The notes under the pieces are model-generated. The model made no database searches. It was not told the origin of the DNA and worked only from the letters and a program-made list of their open reading frames with translations. A program made the position numbers and the translations under genes. Below, piece by piece: positions 7,768 through 17,872 of a stretch of DNA of 64,000 bases. The stretch is from Pelomonas sp. Root1237 (lineage in GTDB: Bacteria > Pseudomonadota > Gammaproteobacteria > Burkholderiales > Burkholderiaceae_C), in NCBI RefSeq assembly GCF_001425055.1, contig NZ_LMDK01000016.1, positions 223,803-287,802 of the forward strand. The letters are read 5' to 3'. Position 1 is the stretch's first letter. Each line of letters opens with the position of its first letter.

Positions 7768-8666
7768 GTAAATTCCAGGCGCTGGACCTGGGACTTGTCG
7801 TGCGCGGCCATGGCCGCCACTACATCGTCGAGGACTCGGAGGGCAAGCGTTTCGTCTGCCACCCGCGCGGCAAGAAGAGCGAGGCTGTCGTTGGTGACCA
7901 GGTGCGCTTCGCCGATTCCGGCGATGAGGGAGTCATCGAAGCCGTCGAGCCTCGGCGCAATCTGCTGTTCCGCCAGGACGAGTGGAAGACCAAGAGCTTC
8001 GCAGCCAACCTGGACCAGCTGCTTGTCCTCGTCGCTGTCGAGCCGGTGTTCAGTGAGAGCCAGCTCACGCGCTCCCTGATCGCCGCCGAGTCCGCCGGCA
8101 TCAGCATGGCCATCGCGCTGAACAAGACCGACCTGCCGGGCACCGATTCGGCCCGCGAGCGCCTGGCGCCTTATCGCGCCATGGGCCTGAAGATGTTCGA
8201 GGTCGCGCTGAAGGCCGACCCCGAAGGCTCCCGCGCGACGCTGGACCCCTGGCTGGCCGGCCAACGCACCTTCGCCCTCGGCCCCAGTGGCACGGGCAAG
8301 AGCACGCTGATCAACCTGCTCGTGAAAGACGCCAAGGCCCAGATCGGCGAGATCTCGCAGGCGCTGAACTCCGGCCGCCACACGACGACGACGACGCAGT
8401 GGTACTGGACCGACGAGACACGCACGACGGCGCTGATCGACTCGCCCGGCTTCCAGGAATTCGGCTTGCGCCAGATCGACGCCGCCGAGCTGTGGCGCTA
8501 CATGCCCGACCTGCGCGAGCACGCCAACTGCCGCTTCGCCAACTGCAGCCACATCCACGAGCCCGACTGCGGCGTGCGCGCGGCGGTTCAAGCGGGGCTG
8601 ATCAGCGCCAGCCGCTATCGCATCTACGGCGAGATCCTCGAAGAGCTGCAGCGCAAGACCTGGTGA
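7764..8666 (+). CDS. rsgA: Ribosome small-subunit biogenesis GTPase RsgA
   Basis: 300 residues. A circularly permuted GTPase that tests late 30S subunit assembly. The permuted motif order is visible: G4 NKTD at 120-123, then G1 GPSGTGKS at 173-180, then G3 DSPG at 226-229. A C-terminal zinc knuckle uses C256, C261, H263 and C269. The N-terminal OB domain spans about 10-65. It overlaps phhB by 4 bases and the next lipoprotein gene by 1, so phhB-rsgA-lipoprotein is probably one operon. Confidence 0.97.
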   Translation: MSKFQALDLGLVVRGHGRHYIVEDSEGKRFVCHPRGKKSEAVVGDQVRFADSGDEGVIEAVEPRRNLLFRQDEWKTKSFAANLDQLLVLVAVEPVFSESQLTRSLIAAESAGISMAIALNKTDLPGTDSARERLAPYRAMGLKMFEVALKADPEGSRATLDPWLAGQRTFALGPSGTGKSTLINLLVKDAKAQIGEISQALNSGRHTTTTTQWYWTDETRTTALIDSPGFQEFGLRQIDAAELWRYMPDLREHANCRFANCSHIHEPDCGVRAAVQAGLISASRYRIYGEILEELQRKTW

Positions 8667-9343
8667 TGCGCGGCGCACTCGCCTTCAGCGCCCTGGCCTT
8701 GCTGGCCGGCTGCGCCACGACCGTCGCCCCGCCTCCAGCCGCCGAAGGCTGGCAGCCGCTGGCCCTGCCCGGCAAGAAGCTCACCCAGTACAGCTGGACG
8801 GAGAAGGACGGCCGCCCCGCGCTGGAAGCTGCTTCGGACCGCTCGGCCAGCATCTGGCGCAAGCGGCTGGAGCCGGCGCCGCCCAACGTCGGCGAGGTCA
8901 GCTTCTCGTGGTGGGTGCAAAGCCTGATCCCGGGTGCCAATGTCTCGGACATCGACCACGAGGACGCCGTCGCCCGCGTCATCTTCGGCTTCGCCGGCGA
9001 CATCGACAAACTGCCGCTGCGCACGCGCATGAAGTTCGAACTCGCGCAGGCCCTGACCGGCGAGCTGCCGCCCTATGCGACGCTGATGTATGTCTGGGAC
9101 AGCAAGCTGCCGGTCGGCACCGTCGTCATCAACCCACGCAGCGACCGCATCCGCAAGATCGTCGTCGACTCCGGCCCGGCCGAGCTGCGCCGCTGGCGCG
9201 AGCATCGGCGCGACCTGGCCGCCGACTTCCGCCTGGCCTTCGGCGAGGCGCCGGGCCCGTTGACGTCGATGGCCGTCATGACCGACAGCGATAACAGCCG
9301 TGCGTCGGCCCGCACCTGGTACGGACCCGTGGAACTGAAATAG
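8666..9343 (+). CDS. DUF3047 family lipoprotein
   Basis: 225 residues. The N-terminus, MRGALAFSALALLAGCATT, is a lipoprotein signal with lipobox LAGC. The rest has DUF3047 features: SFSWWVQSLIPGAN, DAVARVIFGF, LMYVWDSKLPVGTV and a C-terminal MAVMTDSDNSRASA with YGPVEL. DUF3047 proteins are predicted periplasmic, concanavalin-like in fold, and of unknown role. The start ATG overlaps the rsgA stop by one base, which fixes it well. Neighbours give no functional hint. Confidence 0.85.
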   Translation: MRGALAFSALALLAGCATTVAPPPAAEGWQPLALPGKKLTQYSWTEKDGRPALEAASDRSASIWRKRLEPAPPNVGEVSFSWWVQSLIPGANVSDIDHEDAVARVIFGFAGDIDKLPLRTRMKFELAQALTGELPPYATLMYVWDSKLPVGTVVINPRSDRIRKIVVDSGPAELRRWREHRRDLAADFRLAFGEAPGPLTSMAVMTDSDNSRASARTWYGPVELK

Positions 9344-9344
9344 C

Positions 9345-9611
9345 TCAGCGCTGGTCGGGTGAGCGCAACGATAGTGGCGCGGCGTCGTGCACTTCACGCG
9401 CTTCGACGTCCACCACTTCTCCCGCCGGCTGGCGGCGCTGCGCCCACGGGTTCTTGTTGACACGGAACTGCAGATTCGGCTTGCGGCCGGTCAGCAAGCT
9501 GACGAGCAGGAAGGCCAGGAAGGCCAGCACGGCGATCAGGAAGAGGCCCAGGCCGATAAAGGCGCCGACGACGAGCATCAGCAGGCGAAGCAGCAAACGG
9601 AACAGCGACAT
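9345..9611 (-). CDS. Small membrane protein, unknown function
   Basis: 88 residues. MSLFRLLLRLLMLVVGAFIG and the next 20 residues form one or two closely spaced transmembrane segments (about 8-44). A basic, polar tail then runs from TGRKPNLQFRVNKN to the end. It ends one base from the convergent DUF3047 gene. I do not recognise a family with certainty. Coding is supported by the sharp hydrophobic/charged division and a good ATG; small proteins of this layout are frequent in Burkholderiales. Confidence 0.6.
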   Translation of the reverse strand: MSLFRLLLRLLMLVVGAFIGLGLFLIAVLAFLAFLLVSLLTGRKPNLQFRVNKNPWAQRRQPAGEVVDVEAREVHDAAPLSLRSPDQR

Positions 9612-9664
9612 GACCCCTATTCTGAACGCTGAGCGCCCGCTGGGGCCGTGACGATCGTCACCCC

Positions 9665-10390
9665 TCAGCCCCGCCCGACAAACGGCATGCTCGTCGCCAT
9701 CACCGTCATCGTCTGCACATTGGCCGACAGCGGCAGGCCGGCCATGTAGACGACGGCGCGGGCCACATCCTCGACGTCCATGCGCGGCTCCACTGCAACG
9801 GAGCCGTTGGCCTGGGGCACGCCGCGCGTCATCTTCTCGGTCATCTCGGTGGCGGCATTGCCGATGTCGATCTGGCCGGCTGCAATGTCGAAGGCGCGGC
9901 CGTCCAGGCTCAGCGACTTGGTCAGGCCGGTGATGGCGTGCTTGGTGGACGTGTAGGGCACCGTGTTCGGCCGCGGCGCGTGGGCCGAGATGGAGCCGTT
10001 GTTGATGATGCGGCCGCCGCGCGGCGACTGCGCCTTCATCAGCGCGAAGGCCGCGCGGGCGCAGAGGAAGCTGCCGGTCAGGTTGGTGTCGACGACTGCG
10101 CGCCATTGCGCCACCGTCAGCTCATCGATGGGCACGGCCGGCGCGGAGATGCCGGCGTTGTTGAACAGCAGGTCCAGCCGGCCGAAGCGCTCGCGCAGCG
10201 TCGCGAAGGCGGCGTCGACCTGGGCCTCGACACAGACATCGGTCTGCAGGGCCAGCGCATCCGGCAGGGTCTCGCGCAGGGCCGCCTCGCGACGACCCAT
10301 CAACGCCAGCGTCCAGCCCTCGGCGGCCAGAGCGCGGGCCACGGCCCTGCCGATGCCGGAGCCAGCACCGGTGACGAGAGCGACCTTCAT
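9665..10390 (-). CDS. Short-chain dehydrogenase/reductase
   Basis: 241 residues of the classical SDR fold. The NAD(P)-binding TGAGSGIG is at 7-14, NNAG at 77-80 and the catalytic Y146-xxx-K150 in YTSTK, with serines at 133-135. The acid-poor dinucleotide site (GRRE after strand 2) suggests NADP(H). Substrate unknown. The ATG at 10390 shares one base with the stop of the CsgG-like gene (TGATG), so translation is probably coupled. An in-frame TTG one codon upstream is less likely. Confidence 0.88.
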   Translation of the reverse strand: MKVALVTGAGSGIGRAVARALAAEGWTLALMGRREAALRETLPDALALQTDVCVEAQVDAAFATLRERFGRLDLLFNNAGISAPAVPIDELTVAQWRAVVDTNLTGSFLCARAAFALMKAQSPRGGRIINNGSISAHAPRPNTVPYTSTKHAITGLTKSLSLDGRAFDIAAGQIDIGNAATEMTEKMTRGVPQANGSVAVEPRMDVEDVARAVVYMAGLPLSANVQTMTVMATSMPFVGRG

Positions 10391-11355
10391 CAACGACCGC
10401 TCGGCGACACCAGGGTGCGCTGTACCCAGCCGCTGAAGTTGGCGGCGTCGACCTTGACGAAGCCGTCCTTGACCTCGCCGGTGGCAACGAGTTCATCGCT
10501 GCGGTTCAGCGTGGCGACGACCTTGCTGTCGCGCGACGGGGCGGCGTAGGCCTTCACGTTGGAGATCTTGGCCACGAGCATCTGGCCCGCCGGAACGGGT
10601 GCGCCCGCCTGCGTGGAGGCGCCCGCATTCGCGTCGCCGGCGGCGCTGCCGGTGCGGATCAGGCTCTGCTGGTCGCGGATGCCCAGCACGATCTTGTTGT
10701 AGTTGTCGAGCAGGCTGGCAGCGATGAGCTTGCCTTCGGGCGTGCTGGTGTAGCCGCCCGCGGCGCCCAGCGCGCCGCCGCCGTAGCCCCAGCCGCCGAT
10801 GGAGAAGTCGGTCTTGGTGGCCTTGCCTTCAGCGGCAGCGACCTGGATGCTGGAGCGCACGTCGGCGATCAGCAGGCTGGTGCTGGCCTCCTTGAATTTC
10901 AACCCGCCGGCGATGGCGCCAATGCCACCCAGCCGGTTGCCCAGCAGCCCACCAATGGCGCCGCCGACACCGCCGGTGTTGCTGGCAGCCACCAGCACAT
11001 TGGGCGTCATGACGAAGTCGGCCGCCTGCATCTGGCCCTTGCCGACATTGGATTCCTGGCGCATCTCGCCGGCGGCGGCGAGGTTGCGCTCCTGCTGCAG
11101 GTTCTGCATGGCCACGCCGCGCTCGACGACGTCAAAGCAGCCTGACTGCTGCACCATCATGCGCAGCAGCGATGCAGGGGAGCCAAGGCCATAGTGCGAC
11201 AGGTGGTTCCAGCCGTGCTGGGGCTCGGCCACGGCCAGCACGCCGAGCTTCTTGGGGCACTTCTCGACATTGGAGCCTGCCTCCTGGGCCTGCGCGGCCA
11301 CCGCGGCAAAAGCCAGAGAAGCCAGCACGGCCCTGCTGAGCGTCTTGTTGTTCAT
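10390..11355 (-). CDS. CsgG/HfaB-like protein with C-terminal SH3-type domain
   Basis: 321 residues. The signal peptide is [20 protein letters not shown] to about AQA. The core (about 35-230) has CsgG-like features: [28 protein letters not shown], then a Gly-rich stretch [19 protein letters not shown] and [13 protein letters not shown]. After an Ala/Gly/Pro linker a bacterial SH3-like domain covers about 265-318 ([12 protein letters not shown] ... [13 protein letters not shown]). CsgG forms the curli secretion pore, but no csg genes are nearby and the N-terminal lipobox is absent, so this is a soluble or envelope relative, perhaps with peptidoglycan contact through the SH3 part. It is cotranscribed with the SDR downstream. 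Confidence 0.75.
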   Translation of the reverse strand: MNNKTLSRAVLASLAFAAVAAQAQEAGSNVEKCPKKLGVLAVAEPQHGWNHLSHYGLGSPASLLRMMVQQSGCFDVVERGVAMQNLQQERNLAAAGEMRQESNVGKGQMQAADFVMTPNVLVAASNTGGVGGAIGGLLGNRLGGIGAIAGGLKFKEASTSLLIADVRSSIQVAAAEGKATKTDFSIGGWGYGGGALGAAGGYTSTPEGKLIAASLLDNYNKIVLGIRDQQSLIRTGSAAGDANAGASTQAGAPVPAGQMLVAKISNVKAYAAPSRDSKVVATLNRSDELVATGEVKDGFVKVDAANFSGWVQRTLVSPSGR

Positions 11356-11447
11356 CGTGATCCTCGCTTCGTTATCGGGTGACAGGGATTGTGCCCAGCG
11401 GGCGGTTCGGCTGGCGTCCCCATTCCGCGGGAATAGGGTCGCCTGGA

Positions 11448-13808
11448 TCAGGGGCGCAGCACGAGTCGGTGCACGGTCTCGCCGGGCAGGAAAGGCAGGG
11501 CCTCGCCGGCCAGCCAGGCGGCATGGTCGCCCCGGTAGAAGGGCGACATCGGGTGGCCGCTCTGGCCACCCGGGATGACGAGGATGCCGCTTTCCTCATG
11601 GCCGGGCGACACCACCATGCGCTCGCTCTGGCCATGGCCGTGGTTGTGCACGCGTGGCATGTGGCTGTCGCCGGCCATGCCCTGGGAGGCCTGGTCCAGC
11701 CAGCTTGTGAGCGCCGGCACGGCGACGCTCAGCGGGTGGCGCACGCTGGTGGGGTTGTCGGCGCCCCAGGTGGCTGCGGCGAGGCTGCCGTATTTGCTCA
11801 GCAGCTCCTTGCGGCTGTCGAGCGCGGCGCGCTGCAGGAGCTCGGGCCAGGTCTTGAAGCTGCCTGGCAGGGTGTCAGGCCGCGCCGCCTGGATCAGCGC
11901 CCAGCCGGGCGTCTCGGGCACCAGTTTCAGGTCGGACAGCTTCGCGCCTTGCGCTTCCAGCAAGCCAGCCAGCGGGTCGAAGACGTTTTTCAGCGCCTGC
12001 AACCGGAAGGAGCGCACGAGCAGATAACCGACCGCGTCCGGGCGGGCTGCGTCGGCGCCCTTCTCGACCTCGGCGCGATAGTCCGCCAGGCCGTTGTTGG
12101 CCACGAAGTCGGGCGTCAGCACCTGCTCCAGCAGCAGCTTGCGCCAGCGCTGATGGAAGAGCGCGCGGTGGTCGAGCTGGATGGCGTGCAGGCCGGCCTC
12201 GTCGAACTTGTCCTGGGCGCGCAGGTCATCGCGGATCTGCTGGGCGCGGGCGCCGAGATCCCAGCCACCGTTGCCGAGCAGCTTCATCGCCTCGCCACCG
12301 ACCATGCGCGAATTGGCCGTCCACAGCCGCCCGTCGGCCGGGTCGACGATGCGCGGCTGCTCGGCCGCGCCAAGATAGCCCTGCCAGCGCGAGCGACCGT
12401 CGCTCCAGTCCTGGGGGCGGTCCATATCCTCGGCGCCGACGCGTTTGGGCATCGCGCCGATGACGGTCCAGGCGATGCGCCCGCCGGCGTCGGCCACCAG
12501 CAGGTTCTGGGCCGGCATGCCGGCGCCCGCGGCCAGTTGCACGGCCTCGTCGACATTGGCGGCTGTCTCCATGTGCATCAGGCGCAAATTCATGCCCTCG
12601 TGGTCATGGGCCACCCAGCGCAGCGCATAGGCCTGCCCGCTCGCTGCCTTTTGAGGCATGACGGGGCCCCATTCGCTTTCCAGCACGACATGGTCGACCG
12701 GGGCCTCGCCCGCGATCTCGATGCGCTCGACGGCACGTTGCAGCGGCTTCTCAGCGCCGCCAGCCAGGTAGTGCGTGCCAGCCGCGTTGAGCTTCAACGC
12801 GACGACATCGGCCCAGTCGGAGGTCGTGTTCGTGAAACCCCAGGCCACGTGGCCATTGCTGCCGACGACCAGCAGCGGCGCGCCGGGCAGGGTCACCCCA
12901 GCCACGTCATGGCTGCCGGCCGCGTCCTTCCACTTCATGCGCGCCTTGAACCAGGTGCCGGGCGAGCGCAGGCCCAGGTGCATGTCGTCGGCCAGGATGG
13001 CCCGCCCGCCGGTGCCATGCGCGGCCGCGACGGCGAAGTTGTTGCTGCCGATGTCACGGGCGTCACGCAGGCTGCAGTCGCTGCAGGCCGTCTTGGCAGC
13101 GCGCAATGCGGCCGGCAGCGGCCCCGCTGGCAGGGGCACGGCAGTCACGCGGCTGTCGTCCATGGCGGCCTGCCAGTCGGCGCTGTGCTGAGTCAGGAAG
13201 GCATACCAGTCGTCCGGCACGGCCTCGCGCAGCAAGCCCGTGGCGACGTCGTCGCGGCCCTGGGCGCCCTGCAGGTCGAGGTACATGCCATAGGCGACGA
13301 GGACGGTGTCGGCCGCGACCCAGGGCTGGGGTTGCTGGCGCAGCAGCAGGTATTCGGGCGGGCGTGCGCCGAGGCCGGCCAGGCCAGCGTTGACGCCGCT
13401 CACGTAGGCGTCCAGCAGCGCGCGCTCATCTGCGGCCAAGGCCGCGATGCCGGCTTCAGCACGGTGGCGGAAGCGATGCAGGCGGCGCGACTTGTCCAGC
13501 GGCAGCGCCTTCGCGCCCACCAGCGCGGACAGCTCGCCAGCCGCGTTGCGGCGCATCAGGTCCATCTGGAAGAAGCGCTCCTGAGCGTGTGCGAAGCCCA
13601 GGGCCCGGGCCACGTCCAGGCGGTTCTCGGCCGTGATGGTCAGGTAGCCGCGCGCGTCGCGCTGCAACTCGGCCGGCGCACTCAGGGCGGCGATGGCACG
13701 TTCACCGTCGAGCTGGGCCAGGCTGCCACGCAGCGTCAGCCACAGCGCCAGAGCGAGCAGCAGCATGAGGGCCAGCAGGGCAAGGAGGATGCGCTTGAGC
13801 CACCTCAT
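11448..13808 (-). CDS. Penicillin acylase family protein (Ntn hydrolase)
   Basis: 786 residues. An N-terminal signal/anchor (MRWLKRILLALLALM, hydrophobic to about 27) sends it to the periplasm. The precursor layout of penicillin/AHL acylases is clear: alpha-chain motif ARALGFAHAQERFFQMDLMRR, then the processing site DIGSNNFAV, where Ser255 would become the N-terminal nucleophile, then DDMHLGLRSPGTWF, GNGHVAWGFTNT, and LWTANSRMV. Substrates in the family include beta-lactams, acyl-homoserine lactones and other amides. Here the substrate is unknown, and quorum quenching is one option. The ATG at 13808 overlaps the upstream SDR stop by one base; a longer frame to 13883 lies inside that SDR. Confidence 0.9.
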   Translation of the reverse strand: MRWLKRILLALLALMLLLALALWLTLRGSLAQLDGERAIAALSAPAELQRDARGYLTITAENRLDVARALGFAHAQERFFQMDLMRRNAAGELSALVGAKALPLDKSRRLHRFRHRAEAGIAALAADERALLDAYVSGVNAGLAGLGARPPEYLLLRQQPQPWVAADTVLVAYGMYLDLQGAQGRDDVATGLLREAVPDDWYAFLTQHSADWQAAMDDSRVTAVPLPAGPLPAALRAAKTACSDCSLRDARDIGSNNFAVAAAHGTGGRAILADDMHLGLRSPGTWFKARMKWKDAAGSHDVAGVTLPGAPLLVVGSNGHVAWGFTNTTSDWADVVALKLNAAGTHYLAGGAEKPLQRAVERIEIAGEAPVDHVVLESEWGPVMPQKAASGQAYALRWVAHDHEGMNLRLMHMETAANVDEAVQLAAGAGMPAQNLLVADAGGRIAWTVIGAMPKRVGAEDMDRPQDWSDGRSRWQGYLGAAEQPRIVDPADGRLWTANSRMVGGEAMKLLGNGGWDLGARAQQIRDDLRAQDKFDEAGLHAIQLDHRALFHQRWRKLLLEQVLTPDFVANNGLADYRAEVEKGADAARPDAVGYLLVRSFRLQALKNVFDPLAGLLEAQGAKLSDLKLVPETPGWALIQAARPDTLPGSFKTWPELLQRAALDSRKELLSKYGSLAAATWGADNPTSVRHPLSVAVPALTSWLDQASQGMAGDSHMPRVHNHGHGQSERMVVSPGHEESGILVIPGGQSGHPMSPFYRGDHAAWLAGEALPFLPGETVHRLVLRP

Positions 13809-14596
13809 CAGAATGTCCCCGGGTAGCCGCCGCCGTCGAGCAAGATGTTCTGGCCCGTCAGGTAGGCGGCTTGGGCGCTGCACAGCATGGCGCAGATGGC
13901 GCCGAACTCGGCGGCGTTGCCGAAGCGCCGCGCCGGAATGGCCGCGCGGCGCCTGGCCGCCAGTTCATCCGCGCTGACGCCCGCCTTGGCGGCGCCGGCG
14001 GCGAAGCCCTTCTTCAGCCGGTCGGTATCGAAGGCACCCGGCAGCAGGTTGTTGATCGTCACGTTGGCGCCGGCCAGGCGCGGTTGGCGGGCCACGCCGG
14101 CGACGAAACCCGTCAGGCCGGAACGCGCGCCGTTGGACAGACCCAGCGTGTCGATGGGCGCTTTAACCGCGCCCGAGGTGATGTTGACGATGCGACCGAA
14201 GCCGCGCGCCGCCATCGCGTCCACCGTCGCCTTGATGAGCTCGATGGGTGCCAGCATGTTGGCGTCCAGCGCGGCGATCCACTGCTCGCGGCCCCAGTCG
14301 CGGAAATCCCCGGGCGGCGGGCCGCCGGCGTTGTTGATGAGGATGTCCACCCGCGGGCAGGCCGCGAGCGCCGCTGCTCGGCCTTCGGGAGTGGCAATGT
14401 CGCCGGCCACCGCGCGCACCTCGGCGTCAGGGTTCAGGGCCCGCAGCGCATCAGCTGTCGCCAGCAGCTCGGCTTCGCCGCGCGCCGTGATGACGACGTT
14501 GACGCCCTCACCCACCAACGCCTCGGCACAGCCTCGGCCCAAGCCCTTGCTCGCCGCACAGACCAGCGCCCAGTGGCCTTTCAAACCCAGATCCAT
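13808..14596 (-). CDS. SDR-family oxidoreductase lacking the canonical Tyr-Lys pair
   Basis: 262 residues with a good Rossmann fold: AASKGLGRG (cofactor loop, about 14-22), ILINNAGG at 85-92 and NITSGAV around 138-144. At the spacing where YxxxK is expected after S141 the sequence reads S154-N-G-A-R158. The catalytic Tyr and Lys are thus replaced by Ser and Arg. The end, NILLDGGGYPGTF, is typical of 3-oxoacyl-ACP-reductase-like SDRs. A subgroup with the same divergence exists, so this is probably a conserved variant and not decay. Function unknown. Operonic with the acylase downstream. Confidence 0.85.
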   Translation of the reverse strand: MDLGLKGHWALVCAASKGLGRGCAEALVGEGVNVVITARGEAELLATADALRALNPDAEVRAVAGDIATPEGRAAALAACPRVDILINNAGGPPPGDFRDWGREQWIAALDANMLAPIELIKATVDAMAARGFGRIVNITSGAVKAPIDTLGLSNGARSGLTGFVAGVARQPRLAGANVTINNLLPGAFDTDRLKKGFAAGAAKAGVSADELAARRRAAIPARRFGNAAEFGAICAMLCSAQAAYLTGQNILLDGGGYPGTF

Positions 14597-14671
14597 GTCA
14601 GCTCCTCGATCGCCATGCGCCGCCTTGACAGGCCCGCATCATCGCGCGGTCGAGGGTGCTGCGCGCCGAGT

Positions 14672-15787
14672 TCAGCGCTTGAACTTGCCGTCCTCGCCCA
14701 CGATGGACACGTCGGTGTACTCCAGGCCGCTGTGCTCCTTCTCGGAGTAGTGCACCTGCAGACCGCCCAGGTCGATGCGGGCGCCGTCCAGCGCCTTGGC
14801 CAGGCTGTCGCGGCTGATCTCCTTGCCCGGTGTGCGCTTGAGGGCTTCGACGATCAGTTTCGCCGCGGCAAAGCCTTCAACATGGGCCGGCGTCAGCTCG
14901 TTGCGGCCGGCGGACTTGGCCAGGCTCAGCGCCTCCCGCACCATCAGGTTGGCCGTCGAGCGCTCGTAGGGGAAGAGCTGGGTCACGATGACCCCACGGC
15001 TGTCATTGCCCAGCGCCTTCACGAAATCGGCCGAGGCGTTGTTGGACAGCGTGGCCACGTGCGCCGTGGAGCCGGCCGCGCGCAGCGCCTGCACGCCCTC
15101 CACAACCGCATAGGCCGGCCCGATCAGCACGACGGCCTCGATGCCGGCCTTGGCGATGGCCTGCATCGTCGGTGCGAGATCGGGCTTGTTGCGGTCAAAG
15201 CGCAGGTTGGACATGGCGCGCAGCTTGATGTCGTCCAGGCCCTTGATGGCGCCCTTGCCGGCGTCATTGCCGAAGGGGTCGTTGACCTGCACGATGGTGA
15301 TGCGCTTGACGCCAATGCCGGCCAGGTGCTTGACCGCGCGTTCGGCCTCCTTCTGGTAGCTGGCGCGCAAGTGGTAGACCCAGGGCTGGACCGGCTCGCG
15401 CAGGCTGATGGCGCCAGTGGCGGGCGCGATCAGCGGCAGCTTGTTCTCCTTCAGCACGGGCAGCAGAGCCTCGGTCGGGCCGGTGCCACGGCTCAGCATC
15501 AGCGCCAGCACACCCTGGCTGGCCAGGGACTTGGCAGCGGCCACGGCGGTCGCCGGGTCGTATTTGTCGTCCTGCGTGACGAGCTCGATGTTCTGGCCCT
15601 TGATGCCGCCCTGCGCATTGACCGAGTCGAAGTACAGCTTCGCCCCCTCGGCGCTCTCCTGCACGATGCCGGCCACGGGCCCTGAAAAGCCCGCCACCAT
15701 GCCGATGCGCAGGGTGCTTTGCGCGAATGCGCCATTCATACCAATACAGGCAGCGAACAAGGCCGCCAGGCCAACCCAACGCTTCAC
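14672..15787 (-). CDS. Branched-chain-amino-acid-type ABC transporter substrate-binding protein
   Basis: 371 residues. The signal peptide runs from MKRWVGLAALFAACIG to about AFAQ, then a type-I periplasmic binding fold starts STLRIGMVAGFSGPVAG. Family marks: NAQGGIKGQ, VTQDDKYDPATAVAAA and LMLSRGTGPTEALLP. LivJ/HAAT-type proteins bind amino acids, amides or aromatic acids. No LivFGHM genes are adjacent, so it is an orphan receptor here. GTG at 15787 is chosen because GGAGA lies 6 bases upstream; a TTG 6 codons earlier lacks this. It diverges from a histidine kinase gene, which raises a possible sensing partnership. Confidence 0.88.
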   Translation of the reverse strand: MKRWVGLAALFAACIGMNGAFAQSTLRIGMVAGFSGPVAGIVQESAEGAKLYFDSVNAQGGIKGQNIELVTQDDKYDPATAVAAAKSLASQGVLALMLSRGTGPTEALLPVLKENKLPLIAPATGAISLREPVQPWVYHLRASYQKEAERAVKHLAGIGVKRITIVQVNDPFGNDAGKGAIKGLDDIKLRAMSNLRFDRNKPDLAPTMQAIAKAGIEAVVLIGPAYAVVEGVQALRAAGSTAHVATLSNNASADFVKALGNDSRGVIVTQLFPYERSTANLMVREALSLAKSAGRNELTPAHVEGFAAAKLIVEALKRTPGKEISRDSLAKALDGARIDLGGLQVHYSEKEHSGLEYTDVSIVGEDGKFKR

Positions 15788-15913
15788 TGTTTTTCTCCAG
15801 GACAAGCGCCACCGGGGCGCGTTTATGGCCGCGGATTGTGGGGCCAGCCCCCCCGCCCCCAGCAGCCCCTCTCCCCCAGGAAAAACCCGCCCTCCACCGG
15901 GTCTGAATGCGCA

Positions 15914-15941
15914 TTTGCACCGCTTTTGGCGGGCCTACACT
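15914..15941 (+). promoter_or_regulatory. Candidate sigma-70 promoter for the histidine kinase
   Basis: TTTGCA (15914-15919) and TACACT (15936-15941) are separated by 16 bases. Both match the -35 and -10 consensus only partly. The predicted start near 15948 leaves a leader of about 47 bases before the ATG at 15995, which fits the chosen start. Confidence 0.35.
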
Positions 15942-15994
15942 CTGGCCGCCTCGGTGCCGTGTTCGCGCTGCCAGCGCTCGTCTCCGCGCCGCCC

Positions 15995-17611
<1,617 letters not shown>

Positions 17612-17613
17612 GC

Positions 17614-17817
17614 TTACTGCGACGCGCCAGAGGCCGGGGCGGACGCCGCCTCGACCGCAGCGGCGACGGCGGCCGAAGCCGCTGCAGAAGCGGCAGGCTC
17701 GTGTCCACCCGTCACGTCATGCTTCTCACCGCTCAGGTCGATGTTGCCGCCGCTCTTGGTCAGGATGAAAAGCGCCAGCGCGGCAAAAGCGATAAAGCCG
17801 ACGATCAACTTCCACAT
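17614..17817 (-). CDS. Small single-pass membrane protein
   Basis: 67 residues: one N-terminal transmembrane helix (MWKLIVGFIAFAALALFIL), a short polar segment with GGNIDLSGEKHD, then an Ala/Ser-rich tail. Similar tiny proteins are seen in related genomes, but no function is known. It is next to the sucrose locus (56-base gap, same strand) and ends 2 bases from the convergent kinase. It may simply be the last gene of that run. Confidence 0.6.
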   Translation of the reverse strand: MWKLIVGFIAFAALALFILTKSGGNIDLSGEKHDVTGGHEPAASAAASAAVAAAVEAASAPASGASQ

Positions 17818-17872
17818 GCTCGGGTCTCCACAGGTTTGTACTGCGGCGCATTCTGGCGGCCGAGGCTGACGC

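Noticed and set aside
13808-14596. SDR as a pseudogene because Tyr and Lys are missing
   Set aside because: The frame is intact, all structural motifs remain and it is coupled to the next gene, so a divergent but functional protein is more likely.
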